Shown: one piece after another, positions 22,941 to 34,999 of the stretch
How the letters are laid out: each line of letters begins with the position of its first letter
Position numbering within the stretch: the first letter of the stretch is position 1
The notes under the pieces: model-generated
What the model was told of the DNA's origin: nothing
Seen by the model: the letters and a program-made list of their open reading frames with translations, nothing else
Databases searched by the model: none
NCBI GenBank assembly: GCA_020002185.1
Contig: CM034533.1
Location: 55,235,486 to 55,299,485 of the forward strand
Length of the DNA: 64,000 nucleotides
Direction of reading: 5' to 3'
Source: Paraescarpia echinospica
Taxonomy: Eukaryota > Annelida > Polychaeta > Sabellida > Siboglinidae
Translations under genes and position numbers: made by a program

Positions 22941-24335
22941 AGGGGTTTACGGGACGCAAGATCCTGCATCCAAGATGCATAGAAAGAGTACCTGGACACG
23001 TGCAAAATAATTGTTGCGTCCCACGGGATGCATGTGTATTAATGAGATATATCAAAATATATATTGAATATGAAACCCCTTTAACTTGGTAGTTTATTAC
23101 CGAATCAGTTCGTTTGGTATTTCTTTTCACGAGTCCTTCCAAATAACCATTCCCATAGGCATATGCATCGGATTTGTTTCCCGATTCTGAAGGGTGCCTA
23201 ATCCTCCGTTTGGTGCCACCCTGTTTTGTGGAGCATCTCTAGGGACTGATTCACGAACCAGAATACCATTCCAATCTGTGCGCATTTTCGTTCAGGCTTC
23301 AGTGTTTGAGCGCAGTCGCTGTGCATGTTAAGACTACCTAATGTATTAGCGCTGAAGCGATAAAAAACAGTGCGACTTACGAACATTCTTTTGTATAAGT
23401 AACCGCTCGTTATGACAACACAAATTATGGACTGTACGGCGACAACAGAGGGTGGAAGCACACTGATCCCGACTCCCATCCCGGGGCCGATCGCGCCAGT
23501 CGCTCGTCCAACAATCGAACCAATTTAATACCTCAACCATTCCACATTGTTTCAGATATTCAGTACATTGTTATAAAATATTGATTTGAGGGAGCCTTTG
23601 AAGCTCAAATAGCGCTTTGGTTTGCATCAACATATGATTTATTAATATTGCTTGTTTCATGTGCGGCGTGCAGTAACCTGCGACCACAGCGGCGCACACT
23701 GATTCAAACCTGAATGAGCATTATTTGGGACTTTATATTCCTGAAACAATGCGGAATGATGGAATAAACGCGTTTAGGTATAACATTTAGGCACAACTGC
23801 CATAATACCGAAATCGGGGTGGGCCCGGATTCTACACATCACAATTAAGTGTCCACAAAGTAATGCGCAGTTCCACCTGCTGCCTATTGGCTATTCCAAT
23901 GCTACTGTCATAACCACAGTCAGGTTTCCTGCCACCCGAAACAAATTCAGGAGCCTTCCAAAGTGACTTGTGGCTTCCTCGATATCCTTAGCTTTGCCTT
24001 CTAAGGAGATCTCCCAATGTGACATTTACACATAAGCCAAGGCATCTAGCAGACTAGCATGCCCTCTCATAAGTGAGGAAAGCTGCTCTAACTTCCAAAA
24101 CTACATAGATTATCAAGGATAAATATTGTCAAATAAAACAGTATATTGTAACAAAGCACCTTATTTTGTTAAGATCTTGTTAGTATCAAACTGATAATAA
24201 TAATAACCGTGGTAGAAAAGAATACAATTAAAAAAGAGCAATAAGTGGGACCCTCGCTACAGGCTTGGGACCCCCTCCAAAGAAGGCTGGGTGTCCTGAG
24301 GACCCTTGAAAACAAAACATCCAGGTAAACCCCTG
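22941..24335 (+). mobile_element. 1.4-kb hAT-type element inserted in the minisatellite
   Basis: Terminal inverted repeats AGGGGTTTAC (left) and GTAAACCCCTG (right) are bounded by an exact 8-bp duplication, CATTGTAT (22933-22940 and 24336-24343). Both the CAGGG-like end and the 8-bp target duplication are hAT hallmarks. The outer 90 bp on the left and 175 bp on the right match the 302-bp copy at 38186-38487. The internal 1.1 kb (23030-24160) is unique here and I find no recognisable transposase in it. Confidence 0.88.
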
Positions 24336-24343
24336 CATTGTAT

Positions 24344-24578
24344 GTCCAGTCATTACACCCTATGTCCACACATTGTCCAGTCATTACATCATGTGGCCAG
24401 TTATTACATCATACGTCCAGTCATTACATCATACGTCCAGTCATTACATCATACGTCCAGTCATTACATCATGTGTCCAGTCATTACATCATATGTCCAG
24501 TTATTACATCATGTCCAGTTATTTTACCCTATGTCCAGTCATTGCATCATAATTACATCCTATGTCCAGTCATTACGT
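24344..24578. repeat. 20-bp minisatellite, right half
   Basis: About 11 units of GTCCAGTCATTACATCATAC with deletions and variants. It shares GTCCAGTCATTACA with the array at 22682-22932 and lies on the other side of the hAT-type insertion. Confidence 0.92.
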
Positions 24579-25794
24579 TATCCTTTTTATGCTGATGCAC
24601 TTCTGAGCTTGGTTTCCGAGTAAATAAGTAAATGCAAAAGAAGTGATATTATTAATAACTCTGCTTTAATTTCACTGTAACAGTCTGTTACTGTTAGCCA
24701 CCTGCATTGTTTTTCCAGTGATAACAAATTGTTGGCTCATCCATCACCACCCATAAACATCGTCAATATCAATATATGAGTTGACCGAATGTTTACTAAT
24801 CTAGCGAATCGTTACTGTCTTAGATTATTAAATCCAAAATTTCATATCAAATCGTTAGAATTTTTTGCTCCTAGCCAATGCTTTTTGTGTGAAGCAAATA
24901 TACATACTTTTAAATTGAGTTGGTAAGGTATTAATATCAGGAGATATTATAACCAAAGTGGATCATGAACCTGCACATGATATATGTGTTGGCACAGTTC
25001 TCTCTGCACCGACACAGAGTGAGACGTGGTCGTGATTTTAATTAGTTAGTTAAGATTCATTACATACAAGTACTTCATACTGGAACATGTACAGCCAAAG
25101 CAACATGATATGGACCGTTGATAAACGACTTTGATAATGCCCTCTTGCCGTGCTCAGCTCTGCATTGAACAACACATTAGCGTGCCTAGAATAAATGGAA
25201 GTTCCGCTTGTCGAAAGCTTTACACATGAGGGCTTCATTTAATCTACGAGTAACCGAATGTACTGCATATTCAGTCGGTATGACTTCAGCCAAGTACGGG
25301 ACCGTTTATGTTCCGTGTGTTTAATTAAGTTGGTATTAAGATATTTGTTGTTGCTCGTTTAATCAACAAATTAGCAATGGTGTTACTTCCAAGTTACTGT
25401 GCATTAACTTGATGAAGTGAGAGACAGTGATTCCATGGTTGTGATTGGGTGTAGTTTTGGGAATAACACGGAATTGTAACATTTTCTCAAGTTTTATAAC
25501 CAATCATTCATTTGTCTAACTGACTGATGATGGACCATAGAAGTGTTTTCATTTACAAACCAGTGTCATTTCAGCTATTTATTAAATTAACACTGATCCA
25601 TTTGATTTGTTTCACTACCAGTTATGCCAGTGATAGTCGTTAATGTGGGCCCCTAGACATGGAACTACTAGTTAATCTAATTGCCAGCTGACCCCCTCTT
25701 ATCAGTTGTAATTACCCTACTTGGCCAGTCATCTGGCAGTCTTGAAGACTGGCAGACAGGTCTCTGACTAAGCCCCTGATGCATCGTAACTGTC

Positions 25795-27426
25795 ATTGTA
25801 GATATGCCTGTATGTATGTCATTGTAGGTATGCCTGTATGTATGTCATTGTAGGTATGCCTGTATGTATGTCATTGTAGGTATGCCTGTATGTATGTCAT
25901 TGTATGTATGCCTGTATGTATGTCATTGTAGGTATGCCTGTATATATGTCATTGTGGGTATGCCTGTATGTATGTCATTGTGGGTATGCCTGTATGTATG
26001 TCATTGTAGGTATGCCTGTATGTATGTCATTGTGGGTATGCCTGTATGTATGTCTGTATGTATGTGTAGGTATGCCTGTATGTATGTCATTGTGGGTATG
26101 CCTGTATATATGTCATTGTGGGTATGCCTGTATGTATGTCATTGTGGGTATGCCTGTATGTATGTCATTGTGGGTATGCCTGTATGTATGTCATTGTAGG
26201 TATGCCTGTATGTATGTCATTGTATGCATGCCTGTATGTATGTCATTGTGTGTATGCCTGTATGTATGTCATTGTGGGTATGCCTGTATGTATGTCATTG
26301 TAGGTATGCCTGTACGTATGTCATTGTATGTATGCCTGTATGTATGTCATTGTAGCTATGCCTGTATGTATGTCATTGTAGGTATGCCTGTATGTATGTC
26401 ATTGTAGGTATGCCTTTATGTATGTCATTGTATGTATGCCTGTATGTATGTCATTGTATGTATGCCTGTATGTATGTCATTGTAGGTATGCCTGTATGTA
26501 TGTCATTGTAGGTATGCCTGTATGTATGTCATTGTAGGTATGCCTGTATGTATGTCATTGTGGGTATGCCCGTATGTATGTCATTGTGGGTATGCCCGTA
26601 TGTATGTCATTGTGGGTATGCCTGTATGTATGTCATTGTGGGTATGCCTGTATGTATGTCATTGTGGGTATGCCTGTATGTATGTCATTGTATGTATGCC
26701 TGTATGTATGTCATTGTGGGTATGCCTGTATGTATGTCATTGTGGGTATGCCTGTATGTATGTCATTGTATGTATGCCTGTATGTATGTCATTGTATGTA
26801 TGCCTGTATGTATGTCATTGTGGGTATGCCTGTATGTATGTCATTGTTGGTATGCCTGTATGTATGTCATTGTGGGTATGCCCGTATGTATGTCATTGTG
26901 GGTATGCCTGTATGTATGTCATTGTAGGTATGCCTGTATGTATGTCATTGTGGGTATGCCTGTATGTATGTCATTGTGGGTATGCCTGTATGTATGTCAT
27001 TGTATGTATGCCTGTACGTATGTCATTGTGGGTATGCCTGTATGTATGTCATTGTAGGTATGCCTGTATGTATGTCATTGTAGGTATGCCTGTACGTATG
27101 TCATTGTGGGTATGCCTGTATGTATGTCATTGTGGGTATGCCTGTATGTATGTCATTGTAGGTATGCCTGTATGTATGTCATTGTGGGTATGCCTGTATG
27201 TATGTCATTGTGGGTATGCCTGTATGTATGTCATTGTGGGTATGCCTGTATGTATGTCATTGTAGGTATGCCTGTATGTATGTCATTGTTGGTATGCCTG
27301 TATGTATGTCATTGTGGGTATGCCCGTATGTATGTCATTGTGGGTATGCCTGTATGTATGTCATTGTAGGTATGCCTGTATGTATGTCATTGTGGGTATG
27401 CCTGTATGTATGTCATTGTAGGTATG
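25795..27426. repeat. 26-bp minisatellite, about 63 copies
   Basis: The unit is GTATGCCTGTATGTATGTCA plus TTGTGG (TTGTAG and TTGTAT variants), 26 bp, in 1.63 kb of intron 1. The unit has no plus-strand stop in its common variants, so overlapping frames of up to 247 codons appear. They encode a simple Cys/Met/Tyr/Val repeat and are not credible genes. Confidence 0.97.
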
Positions 27427-27565
27427 TTAAAAGGAAGTTGTCCGTTCATTTCTATTATAAAATCAAATTATTCAATATGAACTATAATTGCATATTCTCA
27501 CATACTTACTGCCCCTATATGTTTAAACAAAGGAGAAACAATGTTTTAATTCAACTCATCAGTGT

Positions 27566-28286
27566 TTAAGGCCAGACAACGCAGTTAGAAAGGATTATTT
27601 TTTAATTTGTGCAAACAGTTCAATTTTTTCTGCCCAATGCATGAAATGGGTCTTCCTGAGTAAAATATATATTGAACTTTTTTCAGCCAGACCCTCCGTT
27701 TCCATGGTAACAAACAAAATGGCCACCATTTTTAGCAAATATTGGCAAATTTGGAAAAACTGCCATTTTTTATTGAATCCATTTATAGTTATAATTCATG
27801 TTCTCTACAGATTCTATTGTGAAATTATCAGAGCATTTTTTTAATGTTGTGTTTTTATTTTTTAAATAATTTTTTGGTAAAATACGAAAAAAAATCTTGT
27901 TTTTTGGCAACAAATATGGCTATATCTTTCAAACTATTCATGATTTAAAAAAAGTGTTGATCATTGTACACAGTAGAATATGCTGAATGCAACATTGAAA
28001 ACATTATTTATATAGCATAATTATTCCAAGAGATATCCCGTTTCCAAATGCAGAAATTTGAAGAAAAATGTTTTTGAGAAAATAGCTGTCAAAGATTGCA
28101 TAATGGATTTCATTACATGATATCGATATGCTTGATCCATGATTAAAACTCAATTAGAGGTACGTAATTGTCATAGAAGTGAACTTTATTGATAGTATGC
28201 ATACAAAGGTATAATAATCTGGCAGAAAACCATTTTAAATATTTTTTGTTAAAAAACACCATTTCACCTGGGGTGTCTGGCCTTAA
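27566..28286. mobile_element. ~0.7-kb TIR element with TTAA ends
   Basis: TTAAGGCCAGACA at 27566-27578 and its exact reverse complement TGTCTGGCCTTAA at 28274-28286 bound an AT-rich, non-coding interior. If the TTAA on both sides is the duplicated target, the element is 27570-28282 with GGCCAGACA termini and would be piggyBac-like in target choice. The short TIR leaves the superfamily open. Confidence 0.7.
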
Positions 28287-29175
28287 AAAAACTGTCACTC
28301 AAATCCCTGAAGAGCATTCTCGGCTTTCATGCACACCACATGGCATTGTTGTTCACAGTTGATTATTCTACATACCCGCTGACAGATCGTACTGTCCAAA
28401 CGCTGAAGATTAGTTGAGCCCTTTACCCCGTCATCTCATTGCCATTCTACAATCAGTGATTTGGGTTTTAGCCAATCTTGACCGATGTTACATGTAACGT
28501 TTGGCAAGTAGAAGTAATTACTAGAAGATGCATTGTGTGAATGGCTGGACTGGTAATTATAATTGGGAATTGGAGGAGTCTGCAAGTTTTCATGGTTACA
28601 GTCACCACCGACACAGTCAGTTACTAGGACAAAGGGCAACTTATTCAGCTATCTTCCATACATTGCGTCTACAGGATGTTTGCCAGGGGTAATGTAGTCA
28701 ACTTTTGACCATCCATAGCTTCCGAGGATGCTGGATGACAAGCTCAACTTATTCCAAGAAAGGTCGTGACCTGACTGGTCAAGGTGTCCATAGCCATCTC
28801 ATTAGTAATCAAACCTAAGGCCATGCCATCAAAAGTGATGCACCGCCATGTAAAGAAGCTATTTCTTCCAGAAACGCTTCAGTTTCAGCAACAAAAATGT
28901 TTCATTAAAGCACACTTCTTTGGGCAGTCAATGTGTTACGCAAAATATAGATAATTATATTATATAACATGTTTTTATGATAAAAACGAAAGGACAACCT
29001 CCCTTTGAAATTTTTCTCCTAAAGACAAACCCTAAAACCGTTCTGATGGGTTGTAGATGTGGAAAATTTGACCCCAAAGATTCCATTCATCTAGAAGTAA
29101 TAAACACACCCACACACAATGATACACACACACACACACACATGTATGTAAGCACTTTTATAGTTTGATTGAACC
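28287..29175 (+). other. Intron 1 sequence, nothing recognised
   Basis: No exon or named element seen. A short (CA)n tract lies at 29122-29142, just before a SINE-like sequence. Confidence 0.5.
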
Positions 29176-29450
29176 GGTTCTGACAGGGGAGCAGCAGAGT
29201 GCCAGACGGTCAGTTGAGGGGACTGAGGTTCGAATCCCACTATCGGTCATCATTTCAAAACTTGGGCAATTTCATTTGCCCCATGTTACTTGTGTCTTCT
29301 TGGAGAGATGCCAGTATAAACTGTTGGTCCCTTCCTTCTGCCTGGGATCTACGCCAGGGGAAGTGAAATATCCCATACAGTGGGTCAATGTGAAACCTAT
29401 AGTGGACTGTCCTAACTCTAGAGAAGGACGACTCTGAAAATCAAGTGATG
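29176..29450 (+). mobile_element. tRNA-headed SINE, family B, copy 1
   Basis: A B-box-like GGTTCGAATCCCACTATCGG is followed by a body with AACTTGGGCAATTTCATTTG, TGTGTCTTCTTGGAGAGA and CTACGCCAGGGGAAGT. The same body order occurs at 54958-55200. The A-box part is degenerate. Confidence 0.7.
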
Positions 29451-29811
29451 AGCTAATCATAAGAAGAATGAAGCTGATGCTGCACAGGTGTTTGTCTATA
29501 TAGCAGACATTCAGCCCAAGAAGTTCAGGTGAGGTGTCCAGGCGGTTCTGTACACTATTGATTCATACAGCAGTGCCACTGCTCCTGATGTCTGCATCTG
29601 TAATTGGCTGTGTGATGTCTATGAGGAACTTGTAACGGGTCATTTTCGACTGCGACCGAGTGTAATTGACTTCTTAGAGGTCTTTACATACCAGTGCACC
29701 CAATCGAATGCCTCTGGATATGTTGTTGACCTCAGATGACCATTTGTAGGACGTCACTCAACCGGATGGTTGTGTCTTTAAATTAACGATCTATGTAACA
29801 TCTTTGTGTAG

Positions 29812-30147
29812 TACAGTGGCACAGTGGCTAGGGCATCAGGCTCTCAATCGAGAGAACCCGGGTTCGAATCCTGTGCTGCCGTGTCGAACCTTGGGCAAGT
29901 TCGTTCACTCTACATTGCTCCAGGTCACTCGGCAGTATGAATGAGTACCTGGCTGTAGACTGTGGTGGATATTTGTGTACGAATAGTCTTCGCACAACAA
30001 GTGCAGCGTGGCTAGATGCTTATCACAGAAGTTCAGATGGTGTTCGGTTGAACAGGTCAGCCAGGAAGTAAAGTGTGAAGTGTTTTGAGTAGTCCTGAGA
30101 ACAGTATACTGTGTTATATATATATATAAGAACTTACCTGTTTTAAC
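29812..30147 (+). mobile_element. tRNA-headed SINE, family A, copy 2
   Basis: A-box-like TGGCTAGGGCATCAGG and B-box GGGTTCGAATCCTGTGC are well preserved. The body has TATGAATGAGTACCTGGCTG, GGATATTTGTGTACGAATAG and GAGTAGTCCTGA, and the tail is ATATAAGAACTTACCTGTTT. This is the best preserved of the three family-A copies. Confidence 0.9.
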
Positions 30148-31974
30148 ATCCAATCTGTGTATCATGGTGATGTTAGCGAATGCCCGCTTTCACATCAGGA
30201 TACATTTAATTGAAATTACCTTGTCTGATCCATTCATTGCCCAGAAACACCCTCTCAAGCCGGGAATAGTGAATCAGTTTCACTTCGTCTCACTTTATTG
30301 ATTGCATAAACCTGGTGTGTCATGGTCAACATCAAAGAATTATTCCAGAAACTTGCTGTTAACCCCACCTGCCTCTGCCATAACTGGTGTTTACTACTGG
30401 AATATTTTATATATACACTTTTAATGTTTCATTGGTGAAACATTAAAACTGTGAACAATGGTTGAGGCATATTAGTCACAGTTTGAGGGGCAGTTATAAC
30501 CTTCAACATATTCTAGTATTAAGAACAATATATAAATAAATAAATAAATACACGTGTTAATGAGGAACGGACATTGTACCTGTTAGACTTAATTAGATAC
30601 AATTTGAACAGACAGGTGAATGTGTAAACACATACATACACATATGTATGACTATATGTGCCTGCTTTTTGGCAACCTACACTATGGGCCTGTTCTGTCA
30701 TACTCATAGTGTATGTACTTATTAAACGTAGTCCGCATGCCATCCTTAATTGTTTCCATATAAAATATGTATGTGCAGTACACTGTTGATCCTGTAATCC
30801 AGTCTCCATTAGATACCACCAGTGTAATTTAGACTAGTTGTTCTGCTCTAATTAGTAGCTGACATTCTGATAGATAATTAAACGCATCTTGCTGTGCATG
30901 GTCTGACAGTCGTGGTCCACTGATTCTCAAACTATTTCCCTAGTGGTGTGTCATTCAGATGAACCAGAACAGTGCAGAGCTCTGTATTTAATATACTGTA
31001 TTCGTTCTATTAAATGTATTAATAGTGGCTTAACAAATGTTTGAAACACGGAAATATAACAAATTTTGCGTTCCAATAAGCGATTAAGCGTACAGAGGTG
31101 TACACCCATTCGCTTTGGTTCCTGGGTACATCTCAGCAGACGTGACTGGCAAGCAATTTATGCATCTCACATATCAAGCAACATAATACCAGAACACTGT
31201 AAAGTCTGATAATTTTGGTAGACCTTTCAATAATTTATGGCGTATCTGACATAATAAATGTTACAATATAAATTGAAAAATCATGTTACTGTGATGTTAG
31301 TAATACTTACGTTTTGTGTGAATATTATTTATACCAAACTCTGCCCTTTAAAGGGAATAAAAACATCTATGGCTTGAATTCATGTTATATTACATCCTGC
31401 TATCTATTTCCATGTCCACCAAGGCAAAAACAATCAAAAAAAATCAATGAATTAGAAATTCCACATTTAATGCTGTACATCCGGACATTTTCGAATATGC
31501 ATATTTTTGGCGCGCTTTTCGGGATGCCGAGAAGTGACGTCACTTATGACCCACACTCGCATCAGGCCGACCCTTTCCATGCATTCAGAGCATGTTTACA
31601 AGTATAGTTTTTGGGTCGAAACGAGCGTCAGAATGAGTTATTGTGCAATATTCTGATGAAATACAAACACTAGTCATCGTAGAGGAACAAGCAGTTATCT
31701 TACCGTTCCACATGAATCGAATTTTATTCAAAACAATGAATGCGAATGTGCCTACAAGTCGACTAGGTTTCGCCGAGCTTGGGCTTGTTTTCAGAATAAT
31801 TATATCGAATGCAACCAACGAGAGATAATCTACACCAATAAACATACATAGCAAACATATATCGTATCCAGCTACAGAAAGTAACGTGTATAATCTCGTA
31901 ATATCACTTGAATATCGATGTATGAAGGAGGAGTTGTTCAATTCATCATAACAACTTAAATCAGTCAGTGAATT

Positions 31975-32110
31975 TCTATCGGTCCTGTTAGCTCGGTTGG
32001 TAAAGGCGTTGGTTCCTTAGCGTTTATTTTGCAATCGGGCGACGCCGATTCAAACCCCACACCAAACCATTGATTTTTTGACACTTTTTGGTTTATGTTT
32101 TCACGAAGTA
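31975..32110 (+). mobile_element. tRNA-derived SINE head, family D
   Basis: GTTAGCTCGGTTGGTAAAGG (A-box) and CGCCGATTCAAACCCCACAC (B-box) are spaced about 45 bp apart, as in a tRNA-derived RNA polymerase III promoter. It runs directly into a TACTCG-rich tract. No tRNA acceptor stem closes, so it is not an intact tRNA. Confidence 0.6.
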
Positions 32111-32121
32111 ATATAAACCAA

Positions 32122-32275
32122 ATCATTTTTATACTCGGTACTCGTGTATTCGTGTACTCAAGTACATTTTTGAAGTACTCGTACTCGTACTCATGAAACT
32201 TATGGGTCAGGGACTCGTACTCATATTCATTGTACTCAGATTTTACGAGTACATTACGAGTACATCTGAGTACTT
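32122..32275. repeat. Degenerate (TACTCG)n tract, proximal
   Basis: Interrupted GTACTCGTACTCGTACTCAT-type hexamers with much decay. Confidence 0.8.
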
Positions 32276-33317
32276 TCACAATATGTACTTGGGAAAATAA
32301 ATATATTTGGTTATAAATGAAACTTTCCTGAAATATTTAAATGTTAAACCATTTTTTAAATACTTTGTTAATTCTTATAGAATACCACCTTACCATCCCT
32401 ACACATAGTACATCCTCATTCTCTGATAACCATGACTATGATACCCAAACATGGCAACAGGCAGCTTCTTTTCCCAGTCAGAAACACCCTACCCTCTTCA
32501 GCAAACAATAATTGTAGGCTATCAGTTCAGGCCATAAACCTGTTTGTTTAATTGAGCCACCAGGATGTCCATAAAGAGCCAATTAGCAGTTAACCCACCA
32601 GTTAGACAGGAAATGCCTTTGATGTAGTCTAGAGACTATGCCACTTGACAGTGGCTGACAGTGCTAACTGCTAAGAACAAGAAATGCCAGTCTTCCTCTG
32701 TAGAAGTAAGGTTGTTCAAGTCAGACTACCTCCTACACTAGTATAATCCCATGCTAGCAGCCTGGCTAAAAAGTCCAAAGGGGATGCTGAGCCTGTTATG
32801 TGGACATGTACTAACCCTCTCAACAATTAGTAGTCTACGATCAGAAAATATAAACTGCAAACTTATAATATCAGCAGATTGCTGATTGTAGAGGTGAACG
32901 AATACCTCAGTCAGCCATGTACAGATCGTCACAGTGACCCACTGCAGTTCTGAGTTTTCCAATTCTGGCGCAGTTGGTCCCTCACCATCTCAGCATTCCG
33001 GCCTCATCAGGCCCGGTTGAAAGGGTATTTAGCATAGGCGAGAAAGTATTCTGCCCTGAATGGTGCAGCCTGAAAGACTCAACCTGTAAACAACTCATGT
33101 TCACTCGGTGCAATGGCAAATAGATGATAAGATCATACGATGCCACTGAAATGAATGCCAATGAAGTGAATTTCATTGTTGATGAAATAGAGGTTTTTCT
33201 TAGTTTTCCTCATAAAAAAATGTATCAATTGCCATTGCATAATCACTTGTGCTGAGTTAATTTAGATTAATTAAATAATTTTAAAATACGTTATTATTTA
33301 ATATTTATATTTAAAAA

Positions 33318-33435
33318 AATGTACTCGTACTTTTACTCATACTCGTTAGAATGTACTCGTACTTGTACTCATACTCGTACTCATCCATCATCAAAGTACT
33401 CGTACTCGTACTTGTACTTGTGAAAATGCACTCGG
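33318..33435. repeat. Degenerate (TACTCG)n tract, distal
   Basis: The same hexamer as at 32.12-32.28 kb, about 1.1 kb away in the same orientation. The pair may be ends or internal tracts of one decayed element. Confidence 0.8.
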
Positions 33436-34308
33436 CCCCAGGTCTGGTATACATGTGCGCTTTACGTATAAAGACATTCTTCTTTGTAACCGAGCTGCTT
33501 GCTCAATGGTTTTAGCTGTAGAAAACTTGTCTTTTGATCAAAAAGTCCCCCAAATCGCACAGCACCGTATGGGTGATGGGTATAACAACGTATTGTGGGA
33601 GAAATACATTGCAACAATGGCACCACCTGTTGAGTGGAAAGGAAACTAATGCACACTTTGCTTTTGTGGATGCCAGAACCGGGCAGCATGGTAATGTTTT
33701 AACCACCGTGTGACATCAGTTGAATTCGGTGGCCATTTGGAAGCCACTTTGGCTCGCTCAAGAATATTTAGTCCCATTCCATTATTGGTGAGGGTGGTTG
33801 GTCATGAACTAACACCTAACAATATTTACTTTGACTTATGAAACAACAATTTTGATGGGGGGGCATGTTAGGATCTGTGTTCATGGTCAATTGAATTATG
33901 ATGCTATGTAATCCAATACACACTATATATTTATCCATAACTATTATGTAACAATATATTTAACAGCACAGATGACAGACTTGGTTACATTAATTTTTAA
34001 AGCATTTGAAGTATGCAAAGTATTCGGTGTTGTCTGTTACAAGGTTGCAAGAAAGGAACAAGTAACGTCATGTACAGCCCATTTATATGTTCTCTGTCGT
34101 TTTGCTTTGCTGAGTTCCGTGAGTTGTGCCATTGCTGTTCCACATTGCATTATCATTGTATGTCACAATACATTATTCCTCCTCCACATCTCTGCAACAA
34201 TAACCTGTTTGAGATGATCCTCTAATAATATTTTATATCGGTCTTTGAGACAACCCCCAATGTAGGCTTTTTGCACCGCTGTATGATGTGTGTTCTGCCT
34301 GTCTGCAG

Positions 34309-34369
34309 GTATCTCAAACTGGAGGACCATTTACTACCGTCCAAGAGTCTCACACCAAGAAACATTGAA
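34309..34369 (+). CDS. DCDC2: DCDC2-like exon 2 (end of DCX1 and linker)
   Basis: 61 bp between an acceptor TTCTGCCTGTCTGCAG and a GTGAGT donor. Its first base completes the Gly codon left by exon 1, and it encodes YLKLEDHLLPSKSLTPRNIE. This sits where vertebrate DCDC2 has FKKLNYLDIGE and the linker. It ends in phase 0, as exon 3 requires. It is too short for an open-frame search and was found by phase and position; the linker part is weakly conserved. Confidence 0.7.
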
Positions 34370-34647
34370 GTGAGTGCAACATTCCTTTTTGGTTTCTCCT
34401 CCGAAGAGGTCCAGGCTTCTGCTGCTCTGATTGTTTCTTGAAATGTCAAAAGGACGAATCTGTTTGCAGATGAAATGATCCTAATTTTTTCCTTTGGATT
34501 GGCTAGTTCTGTGATATTCAAGTCTTAATAGTGTTTAAACAGTGTAAATAAAATGTGTCTTAAAGTAATGGCTTATAAGATAATAAGTCTGTTTAGATAG
34601 TCAAACAGCAGACACAACAAGCGCGGAACAGAATCACAGCTTCTGAT

Positions 34648-34906
34648 GGAAGTAGACAACAGACAGACAGGTAGTATGGTTGTACGGATGACAACAGACA
34701 GACAGGTAGTATGGTTGTACGGATGACAACAGACAGACAGGTAGTATGGTTGTACGGATGACAACAGACAGACAGGTAGTATGGTTGTACGGATGACAAC
34801 AGACAGACAGGTAGTATGGTTGTACGGATGACAACAGACAGACAGGTAGTATGGTTGTACGGATGACAACAGACAGACAGGTAGTATGGTTGTACGGATG
34901 ACAACA
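34648..34906. repeat. 35-bp minisatellite, about 7 copies
   Basis: The unit is GACAACAGACAGACAGGTAG plus TATGGTTGTACGGAT, 35 bp and nearly perfect. It lies in intron 2, about 280 bp after exon 2. Minus-strand open frames through it are repeat artefacts. Confidence 0.97.
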
Positions 34907-34999
34907 GACTTGCTAAACATACACTGAATATTTAATGATTACCTTACCTGTGGGAAGAAACAGGCACTACGTCAAATTTAGGAAATCTGTTGTAGTAAA

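Noticed and set aside
22652..23010. Overlapping open frames of about 100 codons with an SSHYTLCPV-type repeat
   Set aside because: Product of the 20-bp minisatellite, whose unit lacks stops in these frames.
25864..27569. Plus-strand frames of up to 247 codons rich in Cys, Met, Tyr and Val
   Set aside because: Pure translation of the 26-bp minisatellite; no start context, flanking exon or non-repetitive coding sequence.
29812..29885. Functional tRNA genes at the SINE heads (also 31975 and 49812)
   Set aside because: A and B boxes are present, but the acceptor stem does not close and each head continues into a repeated SINE body.
34573..34920. Minus-strand frames with a VIRTTILPVCL-type repeat
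   Set aside because: Product of the 35-bp minisatellite at 34648-34906.
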